Assembly: GCF_002197685.1 (NCBI RefSeq)
Contig: NZ_NBBI01000004.1
Coordinates: forward strand, 248,001 to 312,000
Direction of reading: 5' to 3'
Source of the DNA: Sphingomonas dokdonensis
GTDB lineage: Bacteria > Pseudomonadota > Alphaproteobacteria > Sphingomonadales > Sphingomonadaceae
Length of the DNA stretch: 64,000 nt
Positions 29,874 to 38,718 of this stretch are shown in pieces; position 1 is the stretch's first letter, and each line of letters starts with the position of its first letter. Position numbers and translations under genes: made by a program. The notes under the pieces were generated by a model that saw nothing but the letters and a program-made list of their open reading frames with translations, was not told the DNA's origin and did no database searches.

Positions 29874-31774
29874 ATCTCGATCTGACTCCCCAGTTCGACC
29901 ACGCGATTGGTCGGCAGGCGGAAGAATTCCATCGCGCTTTCGGCGTTGCGCAGCATCCAGGCGAACAGCTTCTCGCGCCAGATCGCCATGCCGGGATGGG
30001 CCGACGGCAGCAGCGTCTGACGCGACAGGAAGAAGCTCGTCTCCATCATGCGGAACTCGCCGCCGCAACGATCGAGCGACTTGAGCGCCGCCGGAATGTC
30101 CGGCGATTCCATAAAGCCGTAGCGCAGGATCACGCGGTGGAACCCGTCACCCAGCGCCTCGTGGTGGAAGCGCTCTTCTTCGGGGAAGAAGGGCATGTCG
30201 GTCACCTTCACCGTCAGCAGGATCACCCGCTCATGCAGCACGCGATTGTGCTTCAGATTGTGCAGCAGCGCCGGCGGCACGCCCTCGGGCGTGGAGGTCA
30301 TGAAAACGGCCGTGCCCGACACGCGCGTCGCACTGTTTGCCGCCGAGCCGATGAAGACCTTGATCGGCATGGCGCCTTCTCGCATCCGCTGCAGCATCAG
30401 CTTGCGCCCCGCCGCCCAGGTAGTGAGCAACACGAAGACGATGATCGCCACCAGCAGCGGGAACCAGCCGCCATCGGGCACCTTGGTCAGGTTGGACGAG
30501 AAATACATGCCGTCGATGAACAGGAACGCGGCAACGAACGGCACCACGGCGGCGAGCGGCCAGTGCCACACGCGTCGGATCAACACCGCCACCATGCAGG
30601 TCGAGATGAACATCGTTCCCGTCACCGCAATGCCATAAGCCGCGGCAAGATTCGACGATTCGCGAAAGCCCAGGATCAGCAGCAGCACCATCGCCATCAG
30701 TGCCCAATTGACCGTTGGGATGTAGATCTGCCCGGCGGCCGAGGCGCTGGTGTGATCGATGCGCAGCCGCGGCATCAGGCCAAGCTGCACCGCCTGCTGC
30801 ACGACCGAATAGGCGCCGGTGATGACCGCCTGGCTCGCGATCACCGTTGCCATGGTGGCAAGACAAACGAGCGGCAAACGCCACGCCTCGGGGGCCATGA
30901 GGAAGAACGGGTTCTCGGCCGTGGACGGATCGCCCAGCATCAGCGCGCCCTGCCCCAGGTAATTCAGCATCAGCGCCGGAAAGACGAACCACAGCCACGC
31001 ATAGGCGATCGGCTTGCGGCCGAAATGCCCCATGTCGGCGTACAGCGCCTCCGCACCCGTCACCGCCAGCACCACGGACCCGAGCGCCAGGAACGCGAGC
31101 GTGCCATCCGTCGCCGCGAACCGCACCGCCCAGCGCGGATCCAGCGCCAGCAGCACTTCGGGCTGGGCGAAGATGTGGATCAGCCCAAGCACCGATAGCA
31201 CAACGAAATACACCGCCATGATCGGACCGAACAGCTTGCCCACACGCGCGGTACCGACCGATTGGAGGTAGAACAGCCCGATCAAGATCGCCGCTGCGAT
31301 CGGGATCACGAAACTGTCGAACCGCTGCTCGACCGTCGCCAGTCCCTCGACCGCCGACAGGACCGAAATGGCTGGCGTGATCATGCAATCGCCGAAGAAC
31401 AAGGCGGTCGCGAGCACACCAAGCAAGACGAGGCTCGGCCCCCATTTCTTGCCCGCCCCGCTGCGCCGCTGAATCAGCGCCAGCAACGCCAGGCTGCCCC
31501 CTTCGCCATTGTTGTCGGCGCGCAGGATGACCATCACATATTTGAACGTGACGATCAGCACGAGCGACCAGAAGACGAGGCTGACGACACCGAAGATATG
31601 CAGGCGATCGACGGTGAGCGGATGATGCCCGACGAACACCTCCTTCATCGCGTAAAGCGGGCTGGTGCCGATATCGCCATAGACGACGCCGATCGCGCCA
31701 AACGCGAGCTTGGCGAGCGAATCGCCGCTATGCCCATGCGGTGCCGGCACAGCAGTGGGTGAGGCAGCGCTCAT
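29870..31774 (-). CDS. kup: Low-affinity K+ uptake protein
   Basis: 634 aa K+:H+ symporter of the KUP/HAK/KT family. Start at [15 protein letters not shown]. Signature near the N-terminus [22 protein letters not shown], then [36 protein letters not shown] and [19 protein letters not shown], about twelve transmembrane helices up to residue 450, and a cytoplasmic C-terminal domain with [19 protein letters not shown]. Full length. Monocistronic apart from the overlapping 2H phosphoesterase gene. Confidence 0.95.
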   Translation of the reverse strand: MSAASPTAVPAPHGHSGDSLAKLAFGAIGVVYGDIGTSPLYAMKEVFVGHHPLTVDRLHIFGVVSLVFWSLVLIVTFKYVMVILRADNNGEGGSLALLALIQRRSGAGKKWGPSLVLLGVLATALFFGDCMITPAISVLSAVEGLATVEQRFDSFVIPIAAAILIGLFYLQSVGTARVGKLFGPIMAVYFVVLSVLGLIHIFAQPEVLLALDPRWAVRFAATDGTLAFLALGSVVLAVTGAEALYADMGHFGRKPIAYAWLWFVFPALMLNYLGQGALMLGDPSTAENPFFLMAPEAWRLPLVCLATMATVIASQAVITGAYSVVQQAVQLGLMPRLRIDHTSASAAGQIYIPTVNWALMAMVLLLILGFRESSNLAAAYGIAVTGTMFISTCMVAVLIRRVWHWPLAAVVPFVAAFLFIDGMYFSSNLTKVPDGGWFPLLVAIIVFVLLTTWAAGRKLMLQRMREGAMPIKVFIGSAANSATRVSGTAVFMTSTPEGVPPALLHNLKHNRVLHERVILLTVKVTDMPFFPEEERFHHEALGDGFHRVILRYGFMESPDIPAALKSLDRCGGEFRMMETSFFLSRQTLLPSAHPGMAIWREKLFAWMLRNAESAMEFFRLPTNRVVELGSQIEI

Positions 31775-31919
31775 CGCGCGTCCGCCCACGCCAGGTTCAA
31801 GGGTAAGAAAGCCACCATCATCCTGTCAAAGCCTTGGCGCGCCTAGCACTTCGCAACTGCATCGCAAGGGGGAACGTTACAGGAACGGGAGAGTTGCACC
31901 CTCCTGAAGGAGTTTCAAC

Positions 31920-32135
31920 ATGACCGAGCACAATCTGAAGAGCGAGCCTTTTTCGAACGCGGAGAAGGATCCGGACGATTGGACCACCGGTGACGAGCCG
32001 ATGACCGGCGCTCAGGCGAGCTATCTGAAGACGCTGAGCGAGGAGGCCGGCGAGGAGTTCGACGAGACGCTGAGCAAGGCCGACGCATCCAAGCGGATCG
32101 ACTCGCTGCAGGAGAAAACCGGGCGCGGCAAATAG
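31920..32135 (+). CDS. DUF3072 domain protein
   Basis: 71 aa, hydrophilic and acidic, with the DUF3072 core MTGAQASYLKTLSEEAGEEFDETLSKADASKRIDxLQ in the C-terminal 45 residues. A strong AAGGAG Shine-Dalgarno lies 7 bases before the ATG. Function unknown. Often seen next to stress-related genes, but here it is alone, divergent from kup and convergent with the ccm operon. Confidence 0.85.
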   Translation: MTEHNLKSEPFSNAEKDPDDWTTGDEPMTGAQASYLKTLSEEAGEEFDETLSKADASKRIDSLQEKTGRGK

Positions 32136-32166
32136 CGACTGCTGCCGACGTCAGGCGGGGCAGCCT

Positions 32167-32805
32167 CTAGCGCCCCGTCTGCTCCAAAGCGGCCATGTAA
32201 CGATCCAGCACGGTCAACTGCCCGGCAATCTGACGGCGATATTCGGTGTCGGGCCGTGACAATGCCACCGCCCTTGCCATCAGCCGGCGTGCGAGTGGCA
32301 GGTCGCCTGCACGAATATAGGCGATCGCGGCATAATATGGCGGGGCGGGATGCTGCGGCGCCAGTTGCATCGCGCGCTGAAACGCCAGCTTCGCCGCCGG
32401 CGACACTTGGTCGTTGTCCAGGATGGACAGGTTGGTGCCCAGTTGCGTCCACAGAATGAAGCTTCTGGGTAGCGCCCTGACCCCGCCCATCACCACCTGC
32501 GCCGCGGCTCGTCGATCGCCGGACCGCAGCATCGCGTCCGAGGCAACGAGATAGGCGGTGTCGGCGGTGAAGCGCCCCAGCAGACGGTTCCGCAAGTCGA
32601 TGCTCTCGGGATCGATCGTCACGGGATCGGCAGCGGGCTTGGCGGGCGACGCCGCGAGCGCTGGGCGTCCCTGCCAGGCATAACCAGCAGCCCCCAGAAA
32701 CAGGGCCGCACCGGCGAAGGACCACAAGAGGCGCGGCAGCCGCAGCAGCACCATGGCGGCAAAGGCGAGCGCGCCGATCAGCGCCAGCGCGACATACCCC
32801 GTCAT
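32167..32805 (-). CDS. TPR protein of cytochrome c maturation, CcmI/CycH C-domain-like
   Basis: 212 aa. One or two N-terminal transmembrane helices (residues about 3-20 and 27-45) followed by TPR-like helices (VASDAMLRSGDRRAAAQVVMGGVRALP, AFQRAMQLAPQHPAPPYYAAIAYIRAG). CcmI proteins present apocytochrome c to the heme ligase. Its ATG overlaps the ccmE stop by 4 bp, so it is the last gene of ccmC-D-E. It is shorter than typical CcmI (about 400 aa), which usually carries an additional N-terminal domain. The direct ccmE-ccmI junction lacks ccmF, ccmG and ccmH. Confidence 0.75.
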   Translation of the reverse strand: MTGYVALALIGALAFAAMVLLRLPRLLWSFAGAALFLGAAGYAWQGRPALAASPAKPAADPVTIDPESIDLRNRLLGRFTADTAYLVASDAMLRSGDRRAAAQVVMGGVRALPRSFILWTQLGTNLSILDNDQVSPAAKLAFQRAMQLAPQHPAPPYYAAIAYIRAGDLPLARRLMARAVALSRPDTEYRRQIAGQLTVLDRYMAALEQTGR

Positions 32806-33236
32806 TGCTCCAGGCTCTTGGTCTCGTGCATCTTTCCGGCAAGCTCCGGCGGCATGTACTTTTCGTCATGCTTGGCCAGCAGGTTCGCGGCGACGAAAGA
32901 CCCGTCGGGCCGGAAACGCCCCTCGGCCACGACGCCCGATCCCTCGCGGAAAAGGTCCGGCACGATGCCGGCGAAGCTGACCGGCGTGGTCGCGCGGCCA
33001 TCCGTCACGCGGAAATGAACGGTTACGCCATCGGGCGCTCGAACCACCGAGCCGCCGGCCACCATGCCGCCTAGCCGCACCGCCCGGTCCGCGCGGAGTA
33101 CCTCGGGCGTGACATCGGACGGGGCGTAGAAGAATGCGGCCTGCCCCTGCAGCCCGGAAAGCGCCAGCAGCGCCGCCACCGCAATCGCCAGCAGCGCGGC
33201 ACCGACCAGCCACATTCGCTGATGCTTCGCCTTCAT
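32802..33236 (-). CDS. ccmE: Cytochrome c maturation heme chaperone
   Basis: 144 aa periplasmic heme carrier anchored by an N-terminal helix (residues 8-28). OB-fold core FFYAPSDVTPEVLRADRAVRLGGMV and VHFRVTDG. The covalent heme-binding His is in LLAKHDEKYMPPE (HxxxY), intact. It overlaps ccmD upstream (ATGA) and the TPR gene downstream (ATGA). Confidence 0.95.
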   Translation of the reverse strand: MKAKHQRMWLVGAALLAIAVAALLALSGLQGQAAFFYAPSDVTPEVLRADRAVRLGGMVAGGSVVRAPDGVTVHFRVTDGRATTPVSFAGIVPDLFREGSGVVAEGRFRPDGSFVAANLLAKHDEKYMPPELAGKMHETKSLEQ

Positions 33237-33346
33237 CGCCCGCCCTTTTCAGCGCGGCGCATGGCGCGCAGGCTCGCTAGCGTCAGAAACCCGCTGGCGC
33301 CCAGCGTGATCGCGTAAGCGGCAAGCACGAATGGCCAGGCGTTCAC
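33233..33346 (-). CDS. ccmD: Heme exporter small protein
   Basis: 37 aa reading VNAWPFVLAAYAITLGASGF then a basic C-terminus (LRAMRRAEKGGR): a single transmembrane helix with a positive cytoplasmic end, as in CcmD. The start is GTG at 33346, overlapping the ccmC stop (GTGA), and the stop overlaps the ccmE ATG. CcmD links CcmABC with CcmE for release of holo-CcmE. The assignment rests on position and topology. Confidence 0.85.
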   Translation of the reverse strand: MNAWPFVLAAYAITLGASGFLTLASLRAMRRAEKGGR

Positions 33347-34092
33347 GCGCGCGCCCTCCGCCGCATCCGCGCCTCTGCCTTGGCGACCGCCAGGAACGTC
33401 CGCATGCGCATCAGCACGATGGCACCGAACAGAAAGCTGAACCCGCCCAGCATGAGCGGCAACGGCCACAGGATCGAACGGTCGATCGTGGAACTCGTCA
33501 GCCCGATGCTCGCCCCCTGATGCAGCGTGTTCCACCACACCACCGAATAGCGGATGATCGGCAGCAGCACCGTACCGGCGATCCCGAACAGCGCGGCGAT
33601 CCGCCCGTCCCCGCCGCGCTCGCGATCCGCGCGCGCCAACGCGATATAGCCGAGATAGACGAAGAACAGCAGCAGCATGGACGTCAGCCGCCCATCCCAT
33701 TGCCAATAGGTGCCCCAGGTCGGCCGCCCCCAGATCGCGCCAGTGGCCAGACAAACGGCAGCGAAGACAGCGCCGGGCAGCGCGATTGCCCGCGCTGCAA
33801 TCTCGGCCAGCGGATGCCGCCAAACGAGAAAGGCGATGCTCGACACGGCGATCCCGCTCCAGCCGCCCATGCCGAGCCACGCCGCCGGCACATGGACGTA
33901 CATGATGCGAACACTTTCGCCTTGCAGGTAGTCGGGCGGCGTTTGCGTCAGCCCCGCCCAGCATCCGATTGCAATCAACGCCGCGCCGAGCCACCCGAAA
34001 ACGGCGGTCAGCGGACGCGCGATCTTCAGGAAGCGCGCAGGATTGGCGAGGGCATGGAGCGCGGGCACGATGGGTGTATCCCTTATGGGCAA
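33343..34092 (-). CDS. ccmC: Heme exporter/handling protein of cytochrome c maturation
   Basis: 249 aa inner-membrane protein with six transmembrane helices. The tryptophan-rich heme-handling motif WGTYWQWDGRLTSMLLLF is intact, flanked by the two ligand His in MYVHVPAAW and WWNTLHQGAS. It loads heme onto CcmE. First visible gene of ccmC-ccmD-ccmE-TPR; ccmA and ccmB are not upstream in the window. Confidence 0.95.
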   Translation of the reverse strand: MPIRDTPIVPALHALANPARFLKIARPLTAVFGWLGAALIAIGCWAGLTQTPPDYLQGESVRIMYVHVPAAWLGMGGWSGIAVSSIAFLVWRHPLAEIAARAIALPGAVFAAVCLATGAIWGRPTWGTYWQWDGRLTSMLLLFFVYLGYIALARADRERGGDGRIAALFGIAGTVLLPIIRYSVVWWNTLHQGASIGLTSSTIDRSILWPLPLMLGGFSFLFGAIVLMRMRTFLAVAKAEARMRRRARA

Positions 34093-34143
34093 AATCGCGC
34101 GCCGTCACCGCCGGACTCGCGCGTTCCCCGCTCCTCTCTCACA

Positions 34144-34182
34144 CAAAAGGAAGCGTGCCGTGGGTCGTCGCCCCGCGGCACG
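34144..34182 (-). terminator. Rho-independent terminator of the amino-acid dehydrogenase gene
   Basis: Read on the minus strand, an 11-bp stem (arms 34172-34182 and 34154-34164, core CGTGCCG / CGGCACG with one wobble) starts 9 bases after the dehydrogenase stop and is followed by a pyrimidine-rich CTTCCTTTTGT. Confidence 0.75.
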
Positions 34183-34190
34183 CGTGATCG

Positions 34191-35240
34191 TCAGCCGCGG
34201 CCGATCAGCCGCTTGGCAATGCGGTCGGCAACGTCCGATGCCGGATCGCCGCTGGCCTTGCTCTCGTCCCACACCTCGATCAGGCGATCGGGGATACGCG
34301 CGATCCGCGCCTTTACCTCGGCCTCGTCGCCCTGGCCGAGATATTCCAGGCCCACGTTGATGATGCCGCCGGCGTTGATCACGTAATCCGGCGCAAACAG
34401 GATGCCGCGCTCATGCACGCGGCGCCCATCATCGCGCGTCGCGAGCTGGTTGTTCGCGCCGCCCGCAATCACCTTTGCCTTCAGCGTCGCGATCGATTGC
34501 TCGCTCAGCACCGCGCCCAGCGCATTCGGGCTGACCAGATCGACATCGGCCGCCAAGATCGCATCGGTAGGGGCGGTCTGCGCGCCCAGCTCGGCAGCAA
34601 GCGCCTCGGCCCGCTGCTGGTTCACGTCCGCCAGCGTCAACACCGCGCCATCCGCCGCCAGGAGCCGCGCCAGGCCGCCCCCGACCGAGCCGACGCCCTG
34701 GATGGCAACGCGCACGCCCTTCATGTCGGTTGCGCCCAGCCCACGCTGCGCTGCCGCCTTCACGCCAAGGTATACGCCCAGCGCGGTATAGGGACCAGGA
34801 TCGCCCCCCGCCGCACCGCTCGCAACCGGCAGGCCCGACACGTAGCGGGTTTCTTCCGAGATCACCTTCATGCGCGCTTCGGACATGCCGACGTCTTCGG
34901 CCGTCACATAGCGGCCCCCGAGCGATTCGACCGCACGGCCGAACGCGCGCAGTTGCGCCTCGCTGATCGTCGCGCCCGGCGCATCCGCCAGCACCACGCC
35001 CTTGCCGCCGCCAAGCTCCAGCCCCGCCATCGCGTTCTTGAAGCTCATGCCGCGCGACAGGCGCAGCGCGTCGGTGATCGCTGCGGTATGATCGGCATAA
35101 TGCCAGAACCGCACGCCGCCAGCCGCCGGCCCAAGCGCCGTCGAGTGAACCGCGATTACGGCGCGCAGGCCGGACGCGGGATCGGTGAAAAGGTGGACGC
35201 CCTCATGGTCGTCGAAGTCGGGGAAACCCCACGCGCTCAT
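34191..35240 (-). CDS. Glu/Leu/Phe/Val dehydrogenase (leucine dehydrogenase-like)
   Basis: 349 aa NAD-dependent amino-acid dehydrogenase. Start MSAWGFPDFDDHEGV, 19 bp after tRNA-His. The catalytic glycine-rich loop and lysine are in FKNAMAGLELGGGKGVV; HSTALGPAAGG carries the substrate-binding region; the Rossmann motif is AIQGVGSVGGGLA; VSPNALGAVL and AGGANNQLA follow. Length and the lack of an N-terminal extension fit leucine/valine dehydrogenases rather than hexameric GDH. It would deaminate branched-chain amino acids to 2-keto acids. Confidence 0.88.
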   Translation of the reverse strand: MSAWGFPDFDDHEGVHLFTDPASGLRAVIAVHSTALGPAAGGVRFWHYADHTAAITDALRLSRGMSFKNAMAGLELGGGKGVVLADAPGATISEAQLRAFGRAVESLGGRYVTAEDVGMSEARMKVISEETRYVSGLPVASGAAGGDPGPYTALGVYLGVKAAAQRGLGATDMKGVRVAIQGVGSVGGGLARLLAADGAVLTLADVNQQRAEALAAELGAQTAPTDAILAADVDLVSPNALGAVLSEQSIATLKAKVIAGGANNQLATRDDGRRVHERGILFAPDYVINAGGIINVGLEYLGQGDEAEVKARIARIPDRLIEVWDESKASGDPASDVADRIAKRLIGRG

Positions 35241-35259
35241 GTCATTCCCGGGGAAAAAA

Positions 35260-35337
35260 TGGGGCGATCGACGGGACTTGAACCCGCGACCCTCGGTACC
35301 ACAAACCGATGCTCTAACCAACTGAGCTACGATCGCC
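35260..35337 (-). tRNA. tRNA-His (anticodon GTG)
   Basis: Anticodon arm TCGGT-TTGTGGT-ACCGA gives GTG. The 5' end reads GGCGATCG-TA-GCTC and the 3' end CGATCGC-C-CCA, so G-1 and C73 are both encoded, the classical histidine identity pair, and CCA is encoded. 78 nt including G-1. Confidence 0.96.
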
Positions 35338-35466
35338 GTGAGAAAGCGCGCCCCTACGGCTAGGGGGTTGAGGCGTCAAGGTTCGACACGCAATTTCCTT
35401 AGCCTTAGCGCCAACTATTTTCATGCCGAGCCCGCAAGCAACCGGGCGCCGTGCACCCGCAAAGCG

Positions 35467-36198
35467 TCAGAACCGCCCTTCGATCGCCAGTTCCATGCCG
35501 CGATCGGTCTGGATGAAACCGCTTGCCTGTAGCCGCGCGATCGCCGCTGGTTCGGGTGGCTGGAGGGTAAGCTCGGCGCGATACCGGCCGTCGGGCCACA
35601 ATCTGATCGTGCTGCCTTCGTTCCCCGCGGCACTCACCAGCGGCAGCAGCAGCGCGCCACCGTCGCATCGTGCCGTGCCGTTCAGCGAGGCCGGCACTGC
35701 TAGGCCGCCGATGTCGCCGCTCATCGTCGCGCGGACCCGTCCCTCGGCTTCCTCGCAATTGCTCCCGCGAAAGCGCACCGTCACATCCTCCAGGTCGAGC
35801 AACGTCACCGGAACCGGCCGGAATGCGGTGCCAACCGGCAAGGAGGCGGTCAGATCATCAAGGCCGAAGCTGTAGCGGCTGATCTCCACGGCGCCCGCCA
35901 GGCGCGGCGTTGCGCCCTCCGCGCTTTCACGACCCCTAAGGTCCACGCGCGCCGTGCCGAGCGGCAGCTTGAGCGGCGACACGCCTGCCGACAGGTCGCC
36001 CAGTGCGATCCGCCCGAATGCGGCCTCGCGCAGTTCGCCGGCCCAGATGCTGCCGCTCACCTCCCGCGCCGTCATGCCCTGCCCGGCCAGGCCGAACCAG
36101 CCAAGCGCAAGCCGCAGCGGCAGAAACACCAGCAGCGCGGCCACGAAAAACGCCAGAAACAACGTCTGCGGCCCGGTCGCCAGCCTGATCCGCCTCAT
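35467..36198 (-). CDS. gspN: Type II secretion system protein N
   Basis: 243 aa. N-terminal transmembrane helix (residues about 12-34), then a beta-rich periplasmic domain with GSIWAGELREAAFGRIALGDL and SPLKLPLGTARVDLRG, the T2SSN pattern. The role is accessory and poorly defined. Last gene of the gsp operon; its ATG overlaps gspM by 4 bp. Confidence 0.85.
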   Translation of the reverse strand: MRRIRLATGPQTLFLAFFVAALLVFLPLRLALGWFGLAGQGMTAREVSGSIWAGELREAAFGRIALGDLSAGVSPLKLPLGTARVDLRGRESAEGATPRLAGAVEISRYSFGLDDLTASLPVGTAFRPVPVTLLDLEDVTVRFRGSNCEEAEGRVRATMSGDIGGLAVPASLNGTARCDGGALLLPLVSAAGNEGSTIRLWPDGRYRAELTLQPPEPAAIARLQASGFIQTDRGMELAIEGRF

Positions 36199-36668
36199 GA
36201 TGTTCGCCCCTTCAGCGTCAGCGTGGCGGCAACCGTACCGTCACCGTTTCCGGTGATCGTCGACGCGTCGACCAGCAGGCCGTCCCCTTCCAGACCGGCG
36301 ATCCAACCAAGCAGCGGCCCCGGCCGCGCCGTTGCGATCGAGATGCGCACCCGGTCGCCATCAGGCTCCAGATTGGCAAGGACGAACCCCGCTTCGTCCG
36401 CACGGGCGCGGATCGCGTCGGCGAGCGGCCCCTCCGGCGCGCGCGGGCGTCCGCGCTGGATCGCCTTCACCTGCGCCACCTGCGCCTTGATCTCGCCCAG
36501 TCGAAGCTCGGCATTGGCGTGGCGCTGACGCGAGGATTCCAGCCCGTCGCGGACCGGCCGGATCACGCCCGCGAACAGGATGGTGATCGCCAGCAACGCC
36601 ACCATGATGAGCAGCAGCCGCTGTTCGCGGACGCTGCGGCCGCGATACCATATCAGAATTGCGCTCAT
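36195..36668 (-). CDS. gspM: Type II secretion system protein M
   Basis: 157 aa. Short cytoplasmic N-terminus (WYRGRSVREQRLLL), one transmembrane helix (about 18-38), then a periplasmic coiled-coil and ferredoxin-like domain (LEPDGDRVRISIATARPGPLLGWIAGLE). GspM partners GspL in the inner-membrane platform. It overlaps gspL and gspN by 4 bp each. Confidence 0.88.
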   Translation of the reverse strand: MSAILIWYRGRSVREQRLLLIMVALLAITILFAGVIRPVRDGLESSRQRHANAELRLGEIKAQVAQVKAIQRGRPRAPEGPLADAIRARADEAGFVLANLEPDGDRVRISIATARPGPLLGWIAGLEGDGLLVDASTITGNGDGTVAATLTLKGRTS

Positions 36669-37747
36669 GGCAGCGCCACCGTCACGTCGCCGCGCACGCG
36701 CTGGCCATCCGATTGAAACGTGCTGGCAGTCACCACGAAACCGGTCTCCCTCAGCCGCGCGAGCAATTGATTTGCCTGCGCCTCGCCGCTCGCGGCGATT
36801 GTCGCGCGCAGCTCGCCGGTCGGCTCGAACGCGAGCGCGATCACCTCGCCGCCCTCCACGTCGCGTGTTGCACTCGCCACCGCCGCCACCGTCGCGGTGA
36901 AGCCTGCGCCCGGCCCGCGCAGCCGCGACAGGCGCTCCGTCAGCAAACGCGCCGCGTCGCCCTGATCCGCGCCGCGCGGCAGCCCCTCACGCGCCAGCGC
37001 ATCGGCCTGCATCTCGGCCGCGTCGGCGGCCATGGAATAGCGCGCGATCCGCACCAGATCGATGGCCAGCGTCGTCAGCAGCACCAGTCCGACCAGCACG
37101 GCAAGTCGGCGAACCAGCGGCCAGTCGACCGCGCGCCGCTTGCGCCGGGCAAACGGACCCTGACGAAGGTTGAGCAGCGGCTGCGCCACACCCGCGACGA
37201 TCGCGGCGTCCACCGCCTCGCGCCCGAGTGTCACCGGCTCGCTGCCACCGGTCATCAATTCGGTGAGCCGCGCCTCGTCGGCAAACCCGCTCGACACCCC
37301 GCGTACCACCGATTGCCCGCCCAGTTCGGCGCGAACATAGCCCTCGGCCGGCGCCGGCAGCAGCAGCGGCGCAGGCACGATCGCCACCGGATCGATGCCG
37401 GCGTTGCCCAGCAGCGTCAGCCAGCCGAGCATGCGGTCGTTCCCGACCACCCCGATCGGCCGCTCGCCGTCCGCTTCGTCACCAACCGCGACATGCAGCC
37501 CGTCGAGCGGCCCGGCGCTGGCCTCCGCCACCACGATCCGCGCCGCGGCGGCCGCCTGTGCCTGCGAACGCGCGGGCAGGCTGGACCAGTGCAGCGTCAC
37601 CGCGTCGGCGGGTGCCACCGCCGTCACCGGGTCGCTGGCGTCGACCAACGCGCCCTCGCCCCGCTCGACGACCCCGTCGTCCGCCACGCGCAGCCAGCGC
37701 CATGGCTGATCGTCCAGCGCGGGCAAAAAGATAATGGTTACGTTCAT
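36665..37747 (-). CDS. gspL: Type II secretion system protein L
   Basis: 360 aa. The N-terminal 210 residues form the actin-like cytoplasmic domain that docks GspE (RWLRVADDGVVERGEG, HWSSLPARSQAQA, LGGQSVV). One transmembrane helix (about 220-240) is followed by a periplasmic ferredoxin-like domain. Start MNVTIIFLPAL at 37747 overlaps the gspK stop (ATGA); the frame's longer version starts inside gspK. Confidence 0.9.
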   Translation of the reverse strand: MNVTIIFLPALDDQPWRWLRVADDGVVERGEGALVDASDPVTAVAPADAVTLHWSSLPARSQAQAAAAARIVVAEASAGPLDGLHVAVGDEADGERPIGVVGNDRMLGWLTLLGNAGIDPVAIVPAPLLLPAPAEGYVRAELGGQSVVRGVSSGFADEARLTELMTGGSEPVTLGREAVDAAIVAGVAQPLLNLRQGPFARRKRRAVDWPLVRRLAVLVGLVLLTTLAIDLVRIARYSMAADAAEMQADALAREGLPRGADQGDAARLLTERLSRLRGPGAGFTATVAAVASATRDVEGGEVIALAFEPTGELRATIAASGEAQANQLLARLRETGFVVTASTFQSDGQRVRGDVTVALP

Positions 37748-38718
37748 AGGATCTCGCCCCATTGCCGCGAGACGAGCCGCGCCGGAAGCGTTGTTGCGTC
37801 GATCAGCGCCTGTTCCTGCAATTCGCTATCACCCACCGTCACATCGATCCGCACGTTGAACCATTGCGTGGCCACGCCCGTCTGTCGCTCGGCGAGCGGG
37901 TCGGTGATGCCGGCGGCGGCAAAGATCTTCCAGAAATCCTGGGTGTCGGCAAAGCCCGCGGCGGGTCGCCGCAGCAGCCCCGCGGCAGCCGCCTGCACGC
38001 TCAACGTGTCCGGCAGCAACATCGCGACCAGCGGCGCCTGTTCGGGGGTCAGTGTGTTGATGTTGATGGTCGATCGCCGCGCGATCGGCAGCGTGCACAG
38101 CCACGGCCGCAGCCGCGCGTAGCCATCGCTCGTCACCCCGGCAACCGCCCGCAATTCGCTGGGGTCGACCATCAGCGTGCCCGATGTGCGATACGGCGTG
38201 GCCAGGCCGGCGTAGGCGCTGTCTTCGGCGCCGGTGCCCAATGGCTGGTCGTCGCTGTCGATCCAGTCCGCCGCCGCGGCGGCGATGCCCTCCCCGCTCG
38301 GCACGTTGAGCAGTCGCGCCAGTCGGGCGAACTGCGTAATCGCGGTCGGATCGGCCACATACACCCCGTCAAGTTCGGTCACCAGGCTGTTGAGATTGAA
38401 GCAATTGCCGCCATCACGCACGCGCAGCACGGCGGCGCCCCCCGGCAAGGGCAGCGTGAACGGACGATCGCTCCAATCTCCCGCCAGCGTCACCCTTCCT
38501 GGGTTCTGCCGCAGCAATTGCGTGATCCGATTGCTCGCCAGCGTTTCCGCGGCAAAGGCCAGCCCCCGCGCCTGATCCAGCGCGACCGCATTGGCGGTCA
38601 GCCGGGTCGACAGGCGCAAACGCTCCAGCGCGGTCGCCGCCATCACGGCCACGATCGCCACCAGCAGCAGCACCGTCAGCAGCGCCGCACCGCGTTCTTC
38701 GTGGCGCCTATTGCCCAT
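37744..38718 (-). CDS. gspK: Type II secretion minor pseudopilin K
   Basis: 324 aa. Start MGNRRHEERG. The type III leader ends EERG, followed by AALLTVLLLVAIVAVMAATAL; as in other GspK proteins the Glu at +5 of the mature pilin is missing, consistent with the tip position. The large domain includes NCFNLNSLVTELDG and the SAM-like RSTININTLTPEQAPLVAMLL. It overlaps gspJ by 11 bp. Confidence 0.92.
   Translation of the reverse strand: MGNRRHEERGAALLTVLLLVAIVAVMAATALERLRLSTRLTANAVALDQARGLAFAAETLASNRITQLLRQNPGRVTLAGDWSDRPFTLPLPGGAAVLRVRDGGNCFNLNSLVTELDGVYVADPTAITQFARLARLLNVPSGEGIAAAAADWIDSDDQPLGTGAEDSAYAGLATPYRTSGTLMVDPSELRAVAGVTSDGYARLRPWLCTLPIARRSTININTLTPEQAPLVAMLLPDTLSVQAAAAGLLRRPAAGFADTQDFWKIFAAAGITDPLAERQTGVATQWFNVRIDVTVGDSELQEQALIDATTLPARLVSRQWGEIL

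Noticed and set aside
31822..31850. Another ctgtcaa...cctagc phrase upstream of DUF3072 as a third PhoB-type promoter
   Set aside because: The spacing to tagc is 14 rather than 10 nt and no in-phase 7-mer lies 11 bp upstream.
36659..38122. Long plus-strand open frames opposite gspK/gspL, and similar ones opposite kup and the RTX gene
   Set aside because: Shadow frames; compositionally odd and without motifs, while the minus-strand genes have clear signatures.
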